Shown: positions 1 through 8,493 of the stretch, piece after piece
Layout: each line of letters starts with the position of its first letter
Numbering within the stretch: the stretch's first letter is position 1
NCBI RefSeq assembly: GCF_014199525.1
Contig: NZ_JACHNU010000008.1
Span: forward strand, 124,001-188,000
Source of the DNA: Conexibacter arvalis
GTDB lineage: Bacteria; Actinomycetota; Thermoleophilia; Solirubrobacterales; Solirubrobacteraceae
Direction: 5' to 3'
DNA length: 64,000 bases
Notes under the pieces: model-generated
What the model was told of the DNA's origin: nothing
The model's input: the letters and a program-made list of their open reading frames with translations, nothing else
The model's database searches: none
Position numbers and translations under genes: made by a program

Positions 1-621
1 GCGGCGGTGGTCGTCGTCGGTCGCCGGCAGGTCGAGCTTGGCGAAGATGTTGGAGACGTGCTTCTCGACGGCGCCGGGCGTGACGACCATCGCGCGCGCG
101 ATCGCGGCGTTGGTCTTGCCCTCCGCCATCAGCTCCAGCGCCTCGCGCTCGCGCGGGGTGAGGCCGCCGAGCTTGCCGCCGCGCTCGCCGGCGTGGCGGC
201 TGCGGACCAGCTCCGCGACGACCTCGCGGTCGAGCGCCGTGCCGCCGGAGGCGACCCGCTCGAGCGCGTCGACGAAGGTCCTCACCTCGCCGACCCGCTC
301 CTTCAGCAGATAGCCGATGCCGCCGTCGCCGGAGGCGAGCAGCTCGGAGGTGTAGACCGGCTCGACGTACTGGGAGAGGATCAGGATCGCCAGCTCGGGG
401 TGGCGTCTGCGCGCCTCGATCGCGGCGCGCACGCCCTCGTCGGTGAAGCTCGGCGGGAGCCGCACGTCGACGATCGCCAGGTCGGGCTTGTGGCCCTCGA
501 CGATCCGCAGCAGCCCGTCGCCGTCCTCGGACTGGGCGACGACCTCGATCTCGCGCTCTCTCAGGAGCGCGACCAGGCCCTCGCGCAGGAGAGCGTTGTC
601 CTCGGCGATCACAACCCGCAT
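1..621 (-). CDS. NarL/FixJ-family response regulator (3' end cut by window)
   Basis: DNA-binding response regulator, the cytoplasmic partner of the kinase encoded next to it. The N-terminal receiver domain begins MRVVIAEDNALLREGL, has the phospho-acceptor Asp in AIVDVRLPP and the later conserved Lys in GYLLKE. A LuxR-type helix-turn-helix follows (LTPREREALELMAEGKTNAAIA). The window holds 207 codons without a stop, so only about ten C-terminal residues should be missing. The ATG overlaps the last codons of the upstream kinase gene by 13 bp, which points to translational coupling. The pair is divergent from a fatty-acid desaturase, suggesting a DesR-like regulator of membrane lipid composition; that role is inferred from context only. 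Confidence 0.9.
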   Translation of the reverse strand, partial: MRVVIAEDNALLREGLVALLREREIEVVAQSEDGDGLLRIVEGHKPDLAIVDVRLPPSFTDEGVRAAIEARRRHPELAILILSQYVEPVYTSELLASGDGGIGYLLKERVGEVRTFVDALERVASGGTALDREVVAELVRSRHAGERGGKLGGLTPREREALELMAEGKTNAAIARAMVVTPGAVEKHVSNIFAKLDLPATDDDHRR

Positions 622-1676
622 GGCAGCTCCGCACGAATAGCAGTTCCGACGCCGTCGGGGCTCGTCACCCGCAGCTGGCCGTCGAGCGCCTCGACGCGGC
701 GGCGCAGCCCGGCGAGGCCGGTCGCGCTCGTGCCCGTCGAGCGATCGCGCTCCTCGGCGCCGCCCGGCCCGTCGTCGGCGATCTCGACGATCAGCGTCTC
801 CTCACGCTCGGCGAGCGTCACGCGCGCCGACGCCGACGGCGCGTGCTTGGCGACGTTCGTCAGCGCCTCGGCGACGACGAAGTAGGCGGCCGTCTCGACG
901 ACCGGCGACAGCCGCCGCTCCACCCGCGCGTCGACGTCGACCGGGATCGCCGAGCGCTGGCCGAGCGCCTCGACCGCCGCGACCAGCCCGCGGTCGGCGA
1001 GCACCGGCGGGGCGATCCCGCGCGCGAGGTCGCGCAGCTCCTTGATCGCGGCCCCCGCCTCGCCGCGCGCCTGGCGCACCAGCTCGGCGATCTCGGGCCG
1101 GTCCTCGAGCCGCTCCTCGGCGCGGCCGAGCTGCATCGAGAGGGCGACGAGGCGGGCCTGCGCGCCGTCGTGCAGGTCGCGCTCGATCCGCCGCAGCTCC
1201 GCGGCCTGCACGTCCAGCGCGCCGCGACGTGTGCGCGTCAGCACGTCGACGCGCTCGGACAGCTCGCGCTCGCGCAGCGACGGCAGCAGCCGCCGGTTGA
1301 CGATCAGCGCGTGGATGCCGAGCGCGGCGCCGAGGGCGGTGATCGGCCAGATCGGCCAGAAGTAGCCGCCGCCGGTCATCGCCCAGAGGATCAGCTCGAC
1401 GGCGACGATGAACACGGTCGCCTCGACGTGGAAGCCGAGCGGCCGCATGCGCCGCTCGAGCACGTCGACGCCGTGGCGGCCGAGCGCGTGGACGGCGACC
1501 GTCACGAGCAGGCCGAACCAGACCCACATCGGCCAGAAGTAGCCGGTGCCGGTCGCGAGCCACACGATCGTCACGAGCACGCCGACCATCGCGGCGATCG
1601 CGCCGTGGAGCGCCAGCGTGACCTCGTACTCGTCGTCGACGGCCGCTCTCGATCTGGTCATCGCAGGGAAGATCAT
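609..1676 (-). CDS. Membrane sensor histidine kinase with two 2TM domains (DesK-like context)
   Basis: Sensor kinase of the NarX/DesK class. Two similar membrane hairpins lie at the N-terminus, each holding a GYFWP motif between hydrophobic helices (the '2TM domain' pattern). A coiled linker leads to a HisKA_3 dimerisation helix with the phospho-accepting His in RDLHDGAQARLVALS. An ATPase domain follows with N-box ALTNVAKHA and the G-box DDGPGG. The start is uncertain: ATG codons at 1712, 1676 and 1661 are all in frame and none has a clear ribosome-binding site. The downstream response regulator gene overlaps by 13 bp. The gene is divergent from a desaturase gene, which resembles the Bacillus cold-shock DesKR-des arrangement; that parallel is an inference. 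Confidence 0.88.
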   Translation of the reverse strand: MIFPAMTRSRAAVDDEYEVTLALHGAIAAMVGVLVTIVWLATGTGYFWPMWVWFGLLVTVAVHALGRHGVDVLERRMRPLGFHVEATVFIVAVELILWAMTGGGYFWPIWPITALGAALGIHALIVNRRLLPSLRERELSERVDVLTRTRRGALDVQAAELRRIERDLHDGAQARLVALSMQLGRAEERLEDRPEIAELVRQARGEAGAAIKELRDLARGIAPPVLADRGLVAAVEALGQRSAIPVDVDARVERRLSPVVETAAYFVVAEALTNVAKHAPSASARVTLAEREETLIVEIADDGPGGAEERDRSTGTSATGLAGLRRRVEALDGQLRVTSPDGVGTAIRAELPCGL

Positions 1677-1772
1677 GGCGGACAGGCTGGCAGCGGTGCG
1701 GGCCGCTTTCATTGGGGCGAGGGCCAGTTCCACGGCAGCGCGCACCCGGGCGCGGTCGGGGGTTAACCGCAG

Positions 1773-1791
1773 TGCCGTTCGCTTGACGGCA
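1773..1791. promoter_or_regulatory. Inverted repeat in kinase/desaturase divergent region
   Basis: The arms TGCCGT and ACGGCA are separated by 7 bases. The repeat includes a TTGACG hexamer (1783-1788) that could be a -35 element for the desaturase, although no good -10 element follows at 17 bp. It is a candidate operator for the divergently encoded response regulator. The short arms make this tentative. Confidence 0.3.
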
Positions 1792-1856
1792 TCATTCCGG
1801 CGACGGCGGCGTGCCTGCACGATCGACGTGTGTTCAACGAGACGAGGGATCGATCG

Positions 1857-2900
1857 ATGCAGAGACCCGACGCGCGGAGGCCCGGCGCGCCGACAGCCCG
1901 CAACCCGTGGCGCGACGAGATCGCGCCGTACGCCGTTCCCGACCGGCGGCGGAGCATGCTCGATCTCGCCACCTCCGTGCTCCCCTACCTGCTGCTGTGG
2001 CCGGCGATGGTCTGGTCGCTGGAGCGCTCCTACTGGCTGACGCTGGCGCTCGCGGTGCCCGCCGCCGGCTTCCTGCTGCGCAGCTTCATCGTCTTCCACG
2101 ACTGCTGCCACGGCTCGTTCTTCGCCTCCAGGGGAGCGAACACGTGGGTCGGCCGCTTCACCGGCCTGCTCGTCTTCACGCCGTTCGCCTCGTGGCGCCA
2201 CAGCCACGCCGTCCACCACGCGACCGCCGGCGACCTCGACCGCCGCGGCGAGGGCGACGTGCCGACGATGACGGTCGCCGAGTACCGCGCGGCGGGGCCG
2301 GGCAAGCGGCTCGGCTACCGCCTCTTCCGCAATCCGCTCGTGCTGTTCGGGCTCGGCCCGATCTGGTCGTTCGTCCTCTATCCGCGGTTCGTGAAGCGCT
2401 CGATGCGCCCGCGGATCCGCAACAGCGTCCTGCTGACCAACGCCGTGCTGGCGGCGGCGCTGGGCGGGCTGGTCTGGCTGATCGGCTGGCAGGCCCTCCT
2501 GCTCGTGCAGACGCCGCTCGTGCTGCTCGCCGGCGGCGCCGGCGTCTGGCTGTTCTTCGTCCAGCACCAGTTCGAGGACACCTACTGGGAGTCGAGCGAG
2601 CAGTGGAGCTACGCCGACGCGGCGCTGCGCGGCTCCTCCTACCTGAAGCTGCCCCAGCCGCTGCAGTGGTTCTCGGGCAACATCGGCCTCCACCACGTCC
2701 ACCACCTCAGCGCCCGCGTCCCCAACTACCGCCTCCAGGCCGCCCACGACGAGCTGCCGGTCTTCCGCAGCGTGCCGGTGCTGGGGATCGGCGACGCGCT
2801 GCGGGCGCCGCGGCTGAAGCTGTGGGACGAGGAGCGCGGCCGGATCGTCACCTTCCGCGAGGCGCGCGTCGGGCGGCCGGTGCCGGCGGCGGCCGCCTGA
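1857..2900 (+). CDS. Membrane fatty acid desaturase family protein
   Basis: Integral-membrane di-iron desaturase that would introduce a double bond into membrane acyl chains. All three histidine boxes are visible: HDCCHGSF, HSHAVHH and, near the C-terminus, HHVHH followed by LSARVPNYRL. Hydrophobic segments flank the boxes as expected. I chose the ATG at 1857 because GAGGGA lies seven bases upstream; a GTG at 1830 in the same frame would add nine residues. The 347-residue product matches the DesA/omega-type family size. Substrate position cannot be read from the sequence. It is divergent from the two-component pair at 1-1676, which probably controls it. Confidence 0.9.
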   Translation: MQRPDARRPGAPTARNPWRDEIAPYAVPDRRRSMLDLATSVLPYLLLWPAMVWSLERSYWLTLALAVPAAGFLLRSFIVFHDCCHGSFFASRGANTWVGRFTGLLVFTPFASWRHSHAVHHATAGDLDRRGEGDVPTMTVAEYRAAGPGKRLGYRLFRNPLVLFGLGPIWSFVLYPRFVKRSMRPRIRNSVLLTNAVLAAALGGLVWLIGWQALLLVQTPLVLLAGGAGVWLFFVQHQFEDTYWESSEQWSYADAALRGSSYLKLPQPLQWFSGNIGLHHVHHLSARVPNYRLQAAHDELPVFRSVPVLGIGDALRAPRLKLWDEERGRIVTFREARVGRPVPAAAA

Positions 2901-3041
2901 GCACCGGGCGCGGCGAGCGCGGCGGGCGCGGCGGCTGCGCCGCGCGGCCGACGGCGTCATACCCGCGGCGTACGCGGGCGGTCGCGAATATCGCCCGCGC
3001 GGCCGTTTCGCAGCGGCGGCGGCCGACCTATCGTCGCCGCC

Positions 3042-4067
3042 ATGATCACCGTCGAGCAGCTCACCAAGCGCTACGGCGAGAAGACCGCCGTCGACTCGCT
3101 CACCTTCACCGTCCGGCCCGGCGCCGTGACCGGCTTCCTCGGCCCCAACGGCGCCGGCAAGTCGACGACGATGCGGATGATCGCCGGCCTCGACGCCCCG
3201 ACCGCCGGCTCGGCGCGCGTGAACGGCCACGCCTACGCCGACCATCCGGCGCCGCTGACCGAGGTCGGCCTGCTGCTGGAGGCGCGCGCCGTCCACACCG
3301 GCCGCAGCGCCCGCAACCACCTGCTGGCGCTCGCCGCGACCCACGGGATCGGCCGCCGCCGCGTCGAGGAGGTGATCGAGCTGACGGGGCTCGGCGCCGT
3401 CGCCGGCAGACGGGCCGGCGGCTTCTCGCTGGGGATGGGCCAGCGGCTCGGGATCGCCTCGGCGCTGCTCGGCGACCCGGCGGCGCTGATCCTCGACGAG
3501 CCGGTCAACGGCCTCGACCCGGAGGGCGTGCGGTGGGTCCGCGAGCTGCTGCGCGGGCTCGCCGCCGAGGGCCGCACCGTCTTCCTCTCCAGCCACCTGA
3601 TGAGCGAGATGGCGCTGACCGCGGACCACCTGATCGTCGTCGGGAGGGGCAGGCTGATCGCCGACCTGCCCGTGGCGGAGCTGACCGAGCGGACCGCGCG
3701 CGACCTCGTGCGCGTGCGCACGCCCGACGCGGAGGAGCTGACGGCGCGGCTGCTCGGGCCCGGGGTCGCGGTGACCGCGGCCGCGCCGGGGCTGCTGGAG
3801 GTTCGGGGCGCGACGAGCGCCGAGATCGGCGCCGCGGCGGCGCGCCACGGCCTCGTCCTGCACGAGCTGACGCCGCAGCGGGCGTCGCTGGAGGAGGCGT
3901 TCATGGAGCTGACGCGCGACGCGGTCGAGTACCGCGCAGGGGGCGACGGAGCGGGCGGAGCGGCGGGGCTCGCGCGCGACGGGGCGGGCGCGGCGCGCGC
4001 GGAGGACGCGGCGGGCGCGCACGACGCGGCGGGCGCGGCGGCCGGCGCCGAGGCGGTGGCGGCATGA
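3042..4067 (+). CDS. ABC transporter ATP-binding protein
   Basis: Cytoplasmic ATPase subunit of a drug/lipid-type ABC-2 exporter. Walker A is GPNGAGKST, the signature is SLGMGQRLGIAS (a variant of LSGGQ) and Walker B with the catalytic Glu is ALILDEPVNGLD, followed by the H-loop in SSHLMSE. The regular domain ends near residue 300. After that comes an Ala/Gly/Asp-rich low-complexity tail of about 40 residues that is unlikely to fold. It overlaps the permease gene by ATGA and is first in a four-gene unit with permease, kinase and regulator, a layout common for exporters controlled by their own two-component system. Substrate unknown. Confidence 0.92.
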   Translation: MITVEQLTKRYGEKTAVDSLTFTVRPGAVTGFLGPNGAGKSTTMRMIAGLDAPTAGSARVNGHAYADHPAPLTEVGLLLEARAVHTGRSARNHLLALAATHGIGRRRVEEVIELTGLGAVAGRRAGGFSLGMGQRLGIASALLGDPAALILDEPVNGLDPEGVRWVRELLRGLAAEGRTVFLSSHLMSEMALTADHLIVVGRGRLIADLPVAELTERTARDLVRVRTPDAEELTARLLGPGVAVTAAAPGLLEVRGATSAEIGAAAARHGLVLHELTPQRASLEEAFMELTRDAVEYRAGGDGAGGAAGLARDGAGAARAEDAAGAHDAAGAAAGAEAVAA

Positions 4068-4837
4068 GCGCGATCGCGGTCACTCACGCGCGCGTCGCGC
4101 GCTCGGAGTGGATCAAGCTGCGGACGGTCCGCTCGACGGTGCTCACGTACCTGTTCGCGATCGCGGCGCTCGGCGGCAGCGGCCTGCTCGTCGCCATCTC
4201 GGCGCTGGAGCGCTGGGAGTCGATGTCGCCGAGCGAGCGGGCCGGCGTGAGGATCCACGAGTACGTGCTCGCCGGCGACGACCTCGCGTTCCTCGCGCTC
4301 GGCGTCGTCGGCGTGATCGCGGTCACCGGCGAGTACACGACCGGCATGGTCCGCGCGACGCTCGCCGCCGTCCCGGCGCGGCTGCCGGTGCTGTGGGCGA
4401 AGCTCGCCGTCCTCTGCGCGACGACCTTCGCGCTGATGCTGCCGACCTCGCTCGTCACCTACCTGGTCGGCGACGCGATCATGTCGCAGCGCTGGGAGGA
4501 GCGGCTCACCGACCCCGGCGTGCTGCGCGTCGTGGTCGGGACGGCCGTCGTCGCGACGCTCGTCTGCGCGCTCGGCGTCGTGCTCGGCTTCCTGCTGCGG
4601 TCGACCGCCGGAGCGATCGCGACGCTGTTCGCGATACTGATCGTGCTCCCGATGACGCTCGGGCAGTTCGTCCCCGAGATCGCCCCCTACCTCCCCAGCA
4701 GCGCGATGCTGTCGTTCATCACCGTCAGCCCCGAAGAGGACATGCTCGCCGCGTGGCCCGGCCTGGCGCTGTTCGCCGGCTACGTCGCGGTCGCGATCGG
4801 CGGCGCGGCAGCGCGACTGAAGCGGCGGGACGCCTGA
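4064..4837 (+). CDS. ABC-2 type transporter permease
   Basis: Membrane subunit of the exporter, 257 residues with about six hydrophobic segments. The start MSAIAVTHARVARSEWIKLRTVRST is typical of ABC-2 permeases, with the amphipathic SEWIKL(R/W)T(V/L)RS stretch before the first helix, and the GEYTTGMVRATL loop is another family hallmark. The ATG overlaps the TGA of the ATPase gene (ATGA). The kinase gene starts three bases after its stop, so the four genes are surely cotranscribed. The transported compound cannot be inferred. Confidence 0.9.
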   Translation: MSAIAVTHARVARSEWIKLRTVRSTVLTYLFAIAALGGSGLLVAISALERWESMSPSERAGVRIHEYVLAGDDLAFLALGVVGVIAVTGEYTTGMVRATLAAVPARLPVLWAKLAVLCATTFALMLPTSLVTYLVGDAIMSQRWEERLTDPGVLRVVVGTAVVATLVCALGVVLGFLLRSTAGAIATLFAILIVLPMTLGQFVPEIAPYLPSSAMLSFITVSPEEDMLAAWPGLALFAGYVAVAIGGAAARLKRRDA

Positions 4838-4840
4838 GCG

Positions 4841-6277
4841 ATGGCGCCGGCGGCGGAGAGCGTGCACACGCGCGCGGCGGCCCGGGCCGGTCGGGCGGCC
4901 GCGCCGACGGCCGCCGCGCGGGCGGCGTTGCGGCGCGCCCGCGCTTGGAGCGCGCGCAACCCGCTCGCCGCCGACGGCGGGATCGCGATCGGGCTGTGGC
5001 TGCTGACGGCGCTGCCGCTGCTCGACCACGGCGCGGGAGCGCGCGAGTGGCTCTTCGCCTTCGCGCTGCCGGCGGCGCTGCCGTGGCGGCGGCGGGCGCC
5101 CGTGCCGGTCTTCGCCGCCGTCGCGCTGCTGGCGTTCGTGCAGTGGGCCGCCGGCGGCGACCTGCTGCTCGCCGACGGGGCCGTCCTGATCGCCCTGTAC
5201 ACGGTCGTCGCGCACGGCTCGCCGCCGTGGGCGCCGCCGGCGGCCTTCGCCGTCGGGGAGCTGGGAGCGCTGCTGGCGGCGCTCACGTACACCGAGCGGC
5301 AGGCCGGCTATGCCTTCCTCAGCCTCTCCGCGCTGGTCGTCGCGGCGACGGCGTTGGGCGTCTGGGCCCGCGTGCGCCGCGAGCGGATCGCCGAGCTGGA
5401 GGAGCGCGCCGCCCAGCTCGAGCGCGAGCGCGACCAGCAGGGCCGGCTCGCCGCCGCCGCCGAGCGCGCCCGCATCGCGCGGGAGCTGCACGACGTCGTC
5501 GCGCACAGCCTGACGGTGATGGTCGCGCTCGCCGACGGCGCGCGACTGACGGCGCCCTCCGACCCGGCACAGGCCGATGTCGCGATGCGCGAGCTGTCGG
5601 CGACCGGCCGCGAGGCGCTCGGCGAGATGCGGCGGCTGCTCGGCGTGCTGCGCGAGGAGCCGGCCGGCGGCGCGCAGCCCGGCGCCGCCGCCGCTTCCGC
5701 CGCCGGCGCGCCCGCGCGCGGCGCGGCACCCGCGCGCGGCGCGGCGCCGGCGCTCGGCGTCGCCGGGCCGAGCGACGGCCCCGACTCGCCTCCGCTCCAA
5801 CCGCAACCGGGGATCGCCCAGCTCGACGCGCTGCTGGAGCAGGTCCGCCGCACCGGGCTCGACGCGACGCTGACGCGCACCGGCGAGCCGGTCGCGCTCA
5901 GCCCCGGCGCCGAGCTGACCGTCTACCGCGTCGTGCAGGAGGCGCTGACGAACACGCTCAAGCACGCGTCGCAGGCGACTGGCGCGGCCGTCCGGCTCGA
6001 CTACGCGCCCGACGGCCTGGCGCTGGAGGTGACCGACGACGGCGGCACGGCGGCGCCCGCTCCGCCCGACGGCGACGGCCGCGGGCTCGCGGGGATGCGC
6101 GAGCGGCTCGCCGCCTTCGGCGCCGCCGTCGAGGCCGGGCCGCTGCCGGGCGGCGGCTGGCGGGTGCGCACGCGGCTGCCGCTCGACGGAGCGAGCCCAG
6201 CGCGCGGCGGTTCGCCGGCCGGCGGTTCGGCGGCCGGCAGCGCCGCGGCCGCCGGCGCGGAGGCGCGCGCCCGATGA
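4841..6277 (+). CDS. Sensor histidine kinase, HisKA_3 type
   Basis: Membrane sensor kinase controlling the response regulator that follows. An Ala/Arg-rich leader of about 45 residues precedes four to five hydrophobic helices (DUF7134-like sensor). A coiled coil follows (ERIAELEERAAQLERERDQQ), then the phospho-accepting His in RELHDVVAHSLTVMV. The ATPase region has N-box EALTNTLKHA and G-boxes around DDGGTA and GRGLAGMRERL. An Ala/Gly/Pro insertion of roughly 50 residues separates the dimerisation and ATPase regions. The gene begins three bases after the permease and overlaps the regulator gene by ATGA. Confidence 0.9.
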   Translation: MAPAAESVHTRAAARAGRAAAPTAAARAALRRARAWSARNPLAADGGIAIGLWLLTALPLLDHGAGAREWLFAFALPAALPWRRRAPVPVFAAVALLAFVQWAAGGDLLLADGAVLIALYTVVAHGSPPWAPPAAFAVGELGALLAALTYTERQAGYAFLSLSALVVAATALGVWARVRRERIAELEERAAQLERERDQQGRLAAAAERARIARELHDVVAHSLTVMVALADGARLTAPSDPAQADVAMRELSATGREALGEMRRLLGVLREEPAGGAQPGAAAASAAGAPARGAAPARGAAPALGVAGPSDGPDSPPLQPQPGIAQLDALLEQVRRTGLDATLTRTGEPVALSPGAELTVYRVVQEALTNTLKHASQATGAAVRLDYAPDGLALEVTDDGGTAAPAPPDGDGRGLAGMRERLAAFGAAVEAGPLPGGGWRVRTRLPLDGASPARGGSPAGGSAAGSAAAAGAEARAR

Positions 6278-6954
6278 CCGTCCGCGTCCTGCTCGCCGAC
6301 GACCAGCCGCTGCTGCGCGCCGGCTTCCGCATGGTGCTCGACGCGCAGCCCGGGATCGCGGTCGTCGGCGAGGCCGGCGACGGCGCCGCGGCGGCGCGGA
6401 TGGCCGGCGAGCTGGCGCCCGACGTCGTGCTGATGGACGTGCGCATGCCCGGCGTCGACGGGATCGAGGCGACGCGCCGGATCGTCGCCTCCGGCTCGCC
6501 GGCGCGGGTGCTGATCCTGACGACCTTCGACCTCGACGAGTACGCCTTCGCCGGGTTGCGCGCCGGCGCCAGCGGCTTCCTGCTGAAGGACGTCCCGCCG
6601 GAGCAGCTGACGGGCGCGATCCGCGCCGTCGCCGCCGGCGACGCGGTCGTCGCTCCGCGGGTCACGCGCCAGCTGCTCGACCGCTTCGCCGGGCAGCTGC
6701 CCGAGGGCGGGAGCGCAGCGCCCGCGACCGCGCCGGAGGCGATCGAGCCGCGGCTCGCCGAGCTGACCGCCCGCGAGCGCGAGGTGCTGCTCGAGCTGGC
6801 CGCCGGCCGCACCAACGCCGAGATCGCCGAGCGGCTCGTGCTGTCGGAGGCGACCGTGAAGACCCACGTCGGCCGGGTCCTCGGCAAGCTGGGGCTCCGC
6901 GACCGGGTGCAGGCGGTGATCCTCGCCTACCGGCTCGGGCTCGTGCGACCCTGA
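6274..6954 (+). CDS. NarL/FixJ-family response regulator
   Basis: DNA-binding response regulator, 226 residues. The receiver domain has the acidic pair in LLADDQPLLR, the phospho-acceptor Asp in VVLMDVRMPG, the Thr in LILTTFD and the Lys in FLLKDVPPE. The C-terminal LuxR helix-turn-helix reads LTAREREVLLELAAGRTNAEIAERLVLSEATVKTHV. It is the last gene of the exporter/two-component operon, linked to its kinase by an ATGA overlap, and probably regulates this operon. Confidence 0.93.
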   Translation: MTVRVLLADDQPLLRAGFRMVLDAQPGIAVVGEAGDGAAAARMAGELAPDVVLMDVRMPGVDGIEATRRIVASGSPARVLILTTFDLDEYAFAGLRAGASGFLLKDVPPEQLTGAIRAVAAGDAVVAPRVTRQLLDRFAGQLPEGGSAAPATAPEAIEPRLAELTAREREVLLELAAGRTNAEIAERLVLSEATVKTHVGRVLGKLGLRDRVQAVILAYRLGLVRP

Positions 6955-7119
6955 TTTCCCGCAAACTGCACGTTCTTCCAGCTTTCGTGTTTTTCGATCG
7001 CCGGGAAGTGGTATCCCCCATCACCGCCCCGGCGCCTGCCGGGGTCGAAATCAGGGGAGAGCGGGCCGGCGCGGCGGGGTCGCGCACGGCCGGGGTCCCC
7101 ACGGGGAGAAGGAGAGCTG

Positions 7120-8340
7120 ATGAGGGGAGTCATCGGCCCGCGCCGCGTGCGCGGGATCGGCTGTGCGCTGGCCGCGGCGACGGCGGTCGCGGCGGCCGCG
7201 CCGGCGATCGCGTTCGCCGACGGTCCGGGCGTCGGCGCGCCGCACGTCGTCACGCTCGGCGATTCGGCGATCTCGGGCGAGGCCGGCCGCTGGGCCGGCA
7301 ACACGAACGACTCGTACACGAAGGTCGACGCGCTCGGCGCCGGCGCCTACGACGACGCCGGCAGCGGCGAGACGATAAGAAACTGCCACCGCTCCAGAAG
7401 CGCCCAGGCGTTCATCGGCGGCGGCGTCACCGGCGTCAACTTCGCCTGCTCGGGCGCGAAGACGACGACCGGCGGCACCGGCTCGGGCCAGGACTTCAAG
7501 CCCGGCATCGACTTCTACAGCGACGCGCAGGGCCGCAGAGGCCAGGCGCTGCTGCTGCAGGAGTTCGCCGCCACCCACAACGTCACCGCCGTCGTCGTGA
7601 TGATCGGCGCCAACGACTACGGCTTCGCCGACGTCGTCACGCAGTGCGTCACCAACTGGCTGACGTCGCCGTCGTGGTGGAAGAACTACTGCTCGGACGA
7701 CAGCGACATCGCGGGCCGCTTCACGGCCGCCGAGCAGACCGCCAAGACCAACGCGGTGCGGTCGGCCCTCCAGCGCGTCGCGCAGGCGATGACGAACGCC
7801 GGCTACAGCTCGTCGCAGTACACGATCGTCGGCCAGACCTACTGGAACCCGATCCCGCGCAGCGACAGAGCCCGCTACCCGGAGACGGGCTGGACGCGCC
7901 AGTCGGTCGGCGGCTGCGGCGCCTGGGACAGAGACGTCAACTGGGCCAACGACGTCGTCGTCCCGGCGATGAACAACTCGATGCGCAACGGGCTGGCGAC
8001 GAGCGGCCTGCCGAACACCGTCCTGCTCGACCTGCAGTGGGCCTTCGACGGCCGCCGCCTGTGCGAGAACACGGTCGGCCTGCTCGAGGAGAGAGGGATC
8101 GCGAGCTGGAGAAGCGCCGGCGCGGTCGACAACACCGAGTGGGTCAACCAGATCCGCACGGTCACGACGATCGTCGGCCCGTACCAGCTGCAGGAGAGCA
8201 TCCACGCCAACTACTGGGGCCAGCTGGCGATGCGCAACTGCCTGCGCCAGGCGTACAACGGCGGCGCCGTCAGAGGCGGCGTCTGCAACCACGGCACCGG
8301 CCTCAACGCCCAGAGCGAGCCGAACATGACGCTCAGATAG
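7120..8340 (+). CDS. Secreted SGNH/GDSL-type hydrolase
   Basis: Exported esterase/lipase-like enzyme of 406 residues. A signal peptide runs to about residue 33 (AAAPAIAFA|DG). The SGNH blocks are in order: block I VTLGDSAISGE with the nucleophile Ser, block II with the Gly in ACSGAKT, block III IGANDYGF with the Asn, and a C-terminal block with the catalytic His in ESIHANYWG. Six or more cysteines suggest disulfides. The start is set by GAAGGAG seven bases upstream of the ATG. The substrate is unknown. Arginine is unusually often coded by AGA (about nine times), including an ATA-AGA pair, unlike the soluble-protein genes nearby. Confidence 0.85.
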   Translation: MRGVIGPRRVRGIGCALAAATAVAAAAPAIAFADGPGVGAPHVVTLGDSAISGEAGRWAGNTNDSYTKVDALGAGAYDDAGSGETIRNCHRSRSAQAFIGGGVTGVNFACSGAKTTTGGTGSGQDFKPGIDFYSDAQGRRGQALLLQEFAATHNVTAVVVMIGANDYGFADVVTQCVTNWLTSPSWWKNYCSDDSDIAGRFTAAEQTAKTNAVRSALQRVAQAMTNAGYSSSQYTIVGQTYWNPIPRSDRARYPETGWTRQSVGGCGAWDRDVNWANDVVVPAMNNSMRNGLATSGLPNTVLLDLQWAFDGRRLCENTVGLLEERGIASWRSAGAVDNTEWVNQIRTVTTIVGPYQLQESIHANYWGQLAMRNCLRQAYNGGAVRGGVCNHGTGLNAQSEPNMTLR

Positions 8341-8353
8341 CTCCTCACAGCCC

Positions 8354-8422
8354 GGGTCGGCGCGTCGTGCAGCGGCCTCGCCCTGCTTCCCCCCTCTCGC
8401 GGGACGGGGCCGGCGCCGACCC
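8354..8422. repeat. Inverted repeat between convergent genes
   Basis: Ten-base arms GGGTCGGCGC and GCGCCGACCC are separated by about 49 bases in the 153-bp gap between the convergent SGNH hydrolase and murG genes. It may help terminate transcription from both sides. The long loop and absence of a T-run make this uncertain. Confidence 0.3.
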
Positions 8423-8493
8423 GCCGATGGCCCGCGGGTCGCGCTGCTCGGCGGCGCGGCCCGCGGCCGCCGGCGGAGCGGTGCGAGCGGCGC

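Noticed and set aside
609-4022. A 1,137-codon minus-strand open frame covering the desaturase and ABC genes
   Set aside because: Only the 3' third (609-1676) encodes a recognisable kinase; the rest is an Arg/Gly-rich antisense shadow of the real plus-strand desaturase and ABC genes.
7051-8292. Antisense open frame across the SGNH hydrolase gene
   Set aside because: It is Asp/Arg/Val-rich shadow coding with no domain motifs, opposite a gene with a clear signal peptide and ribosome-binding site.
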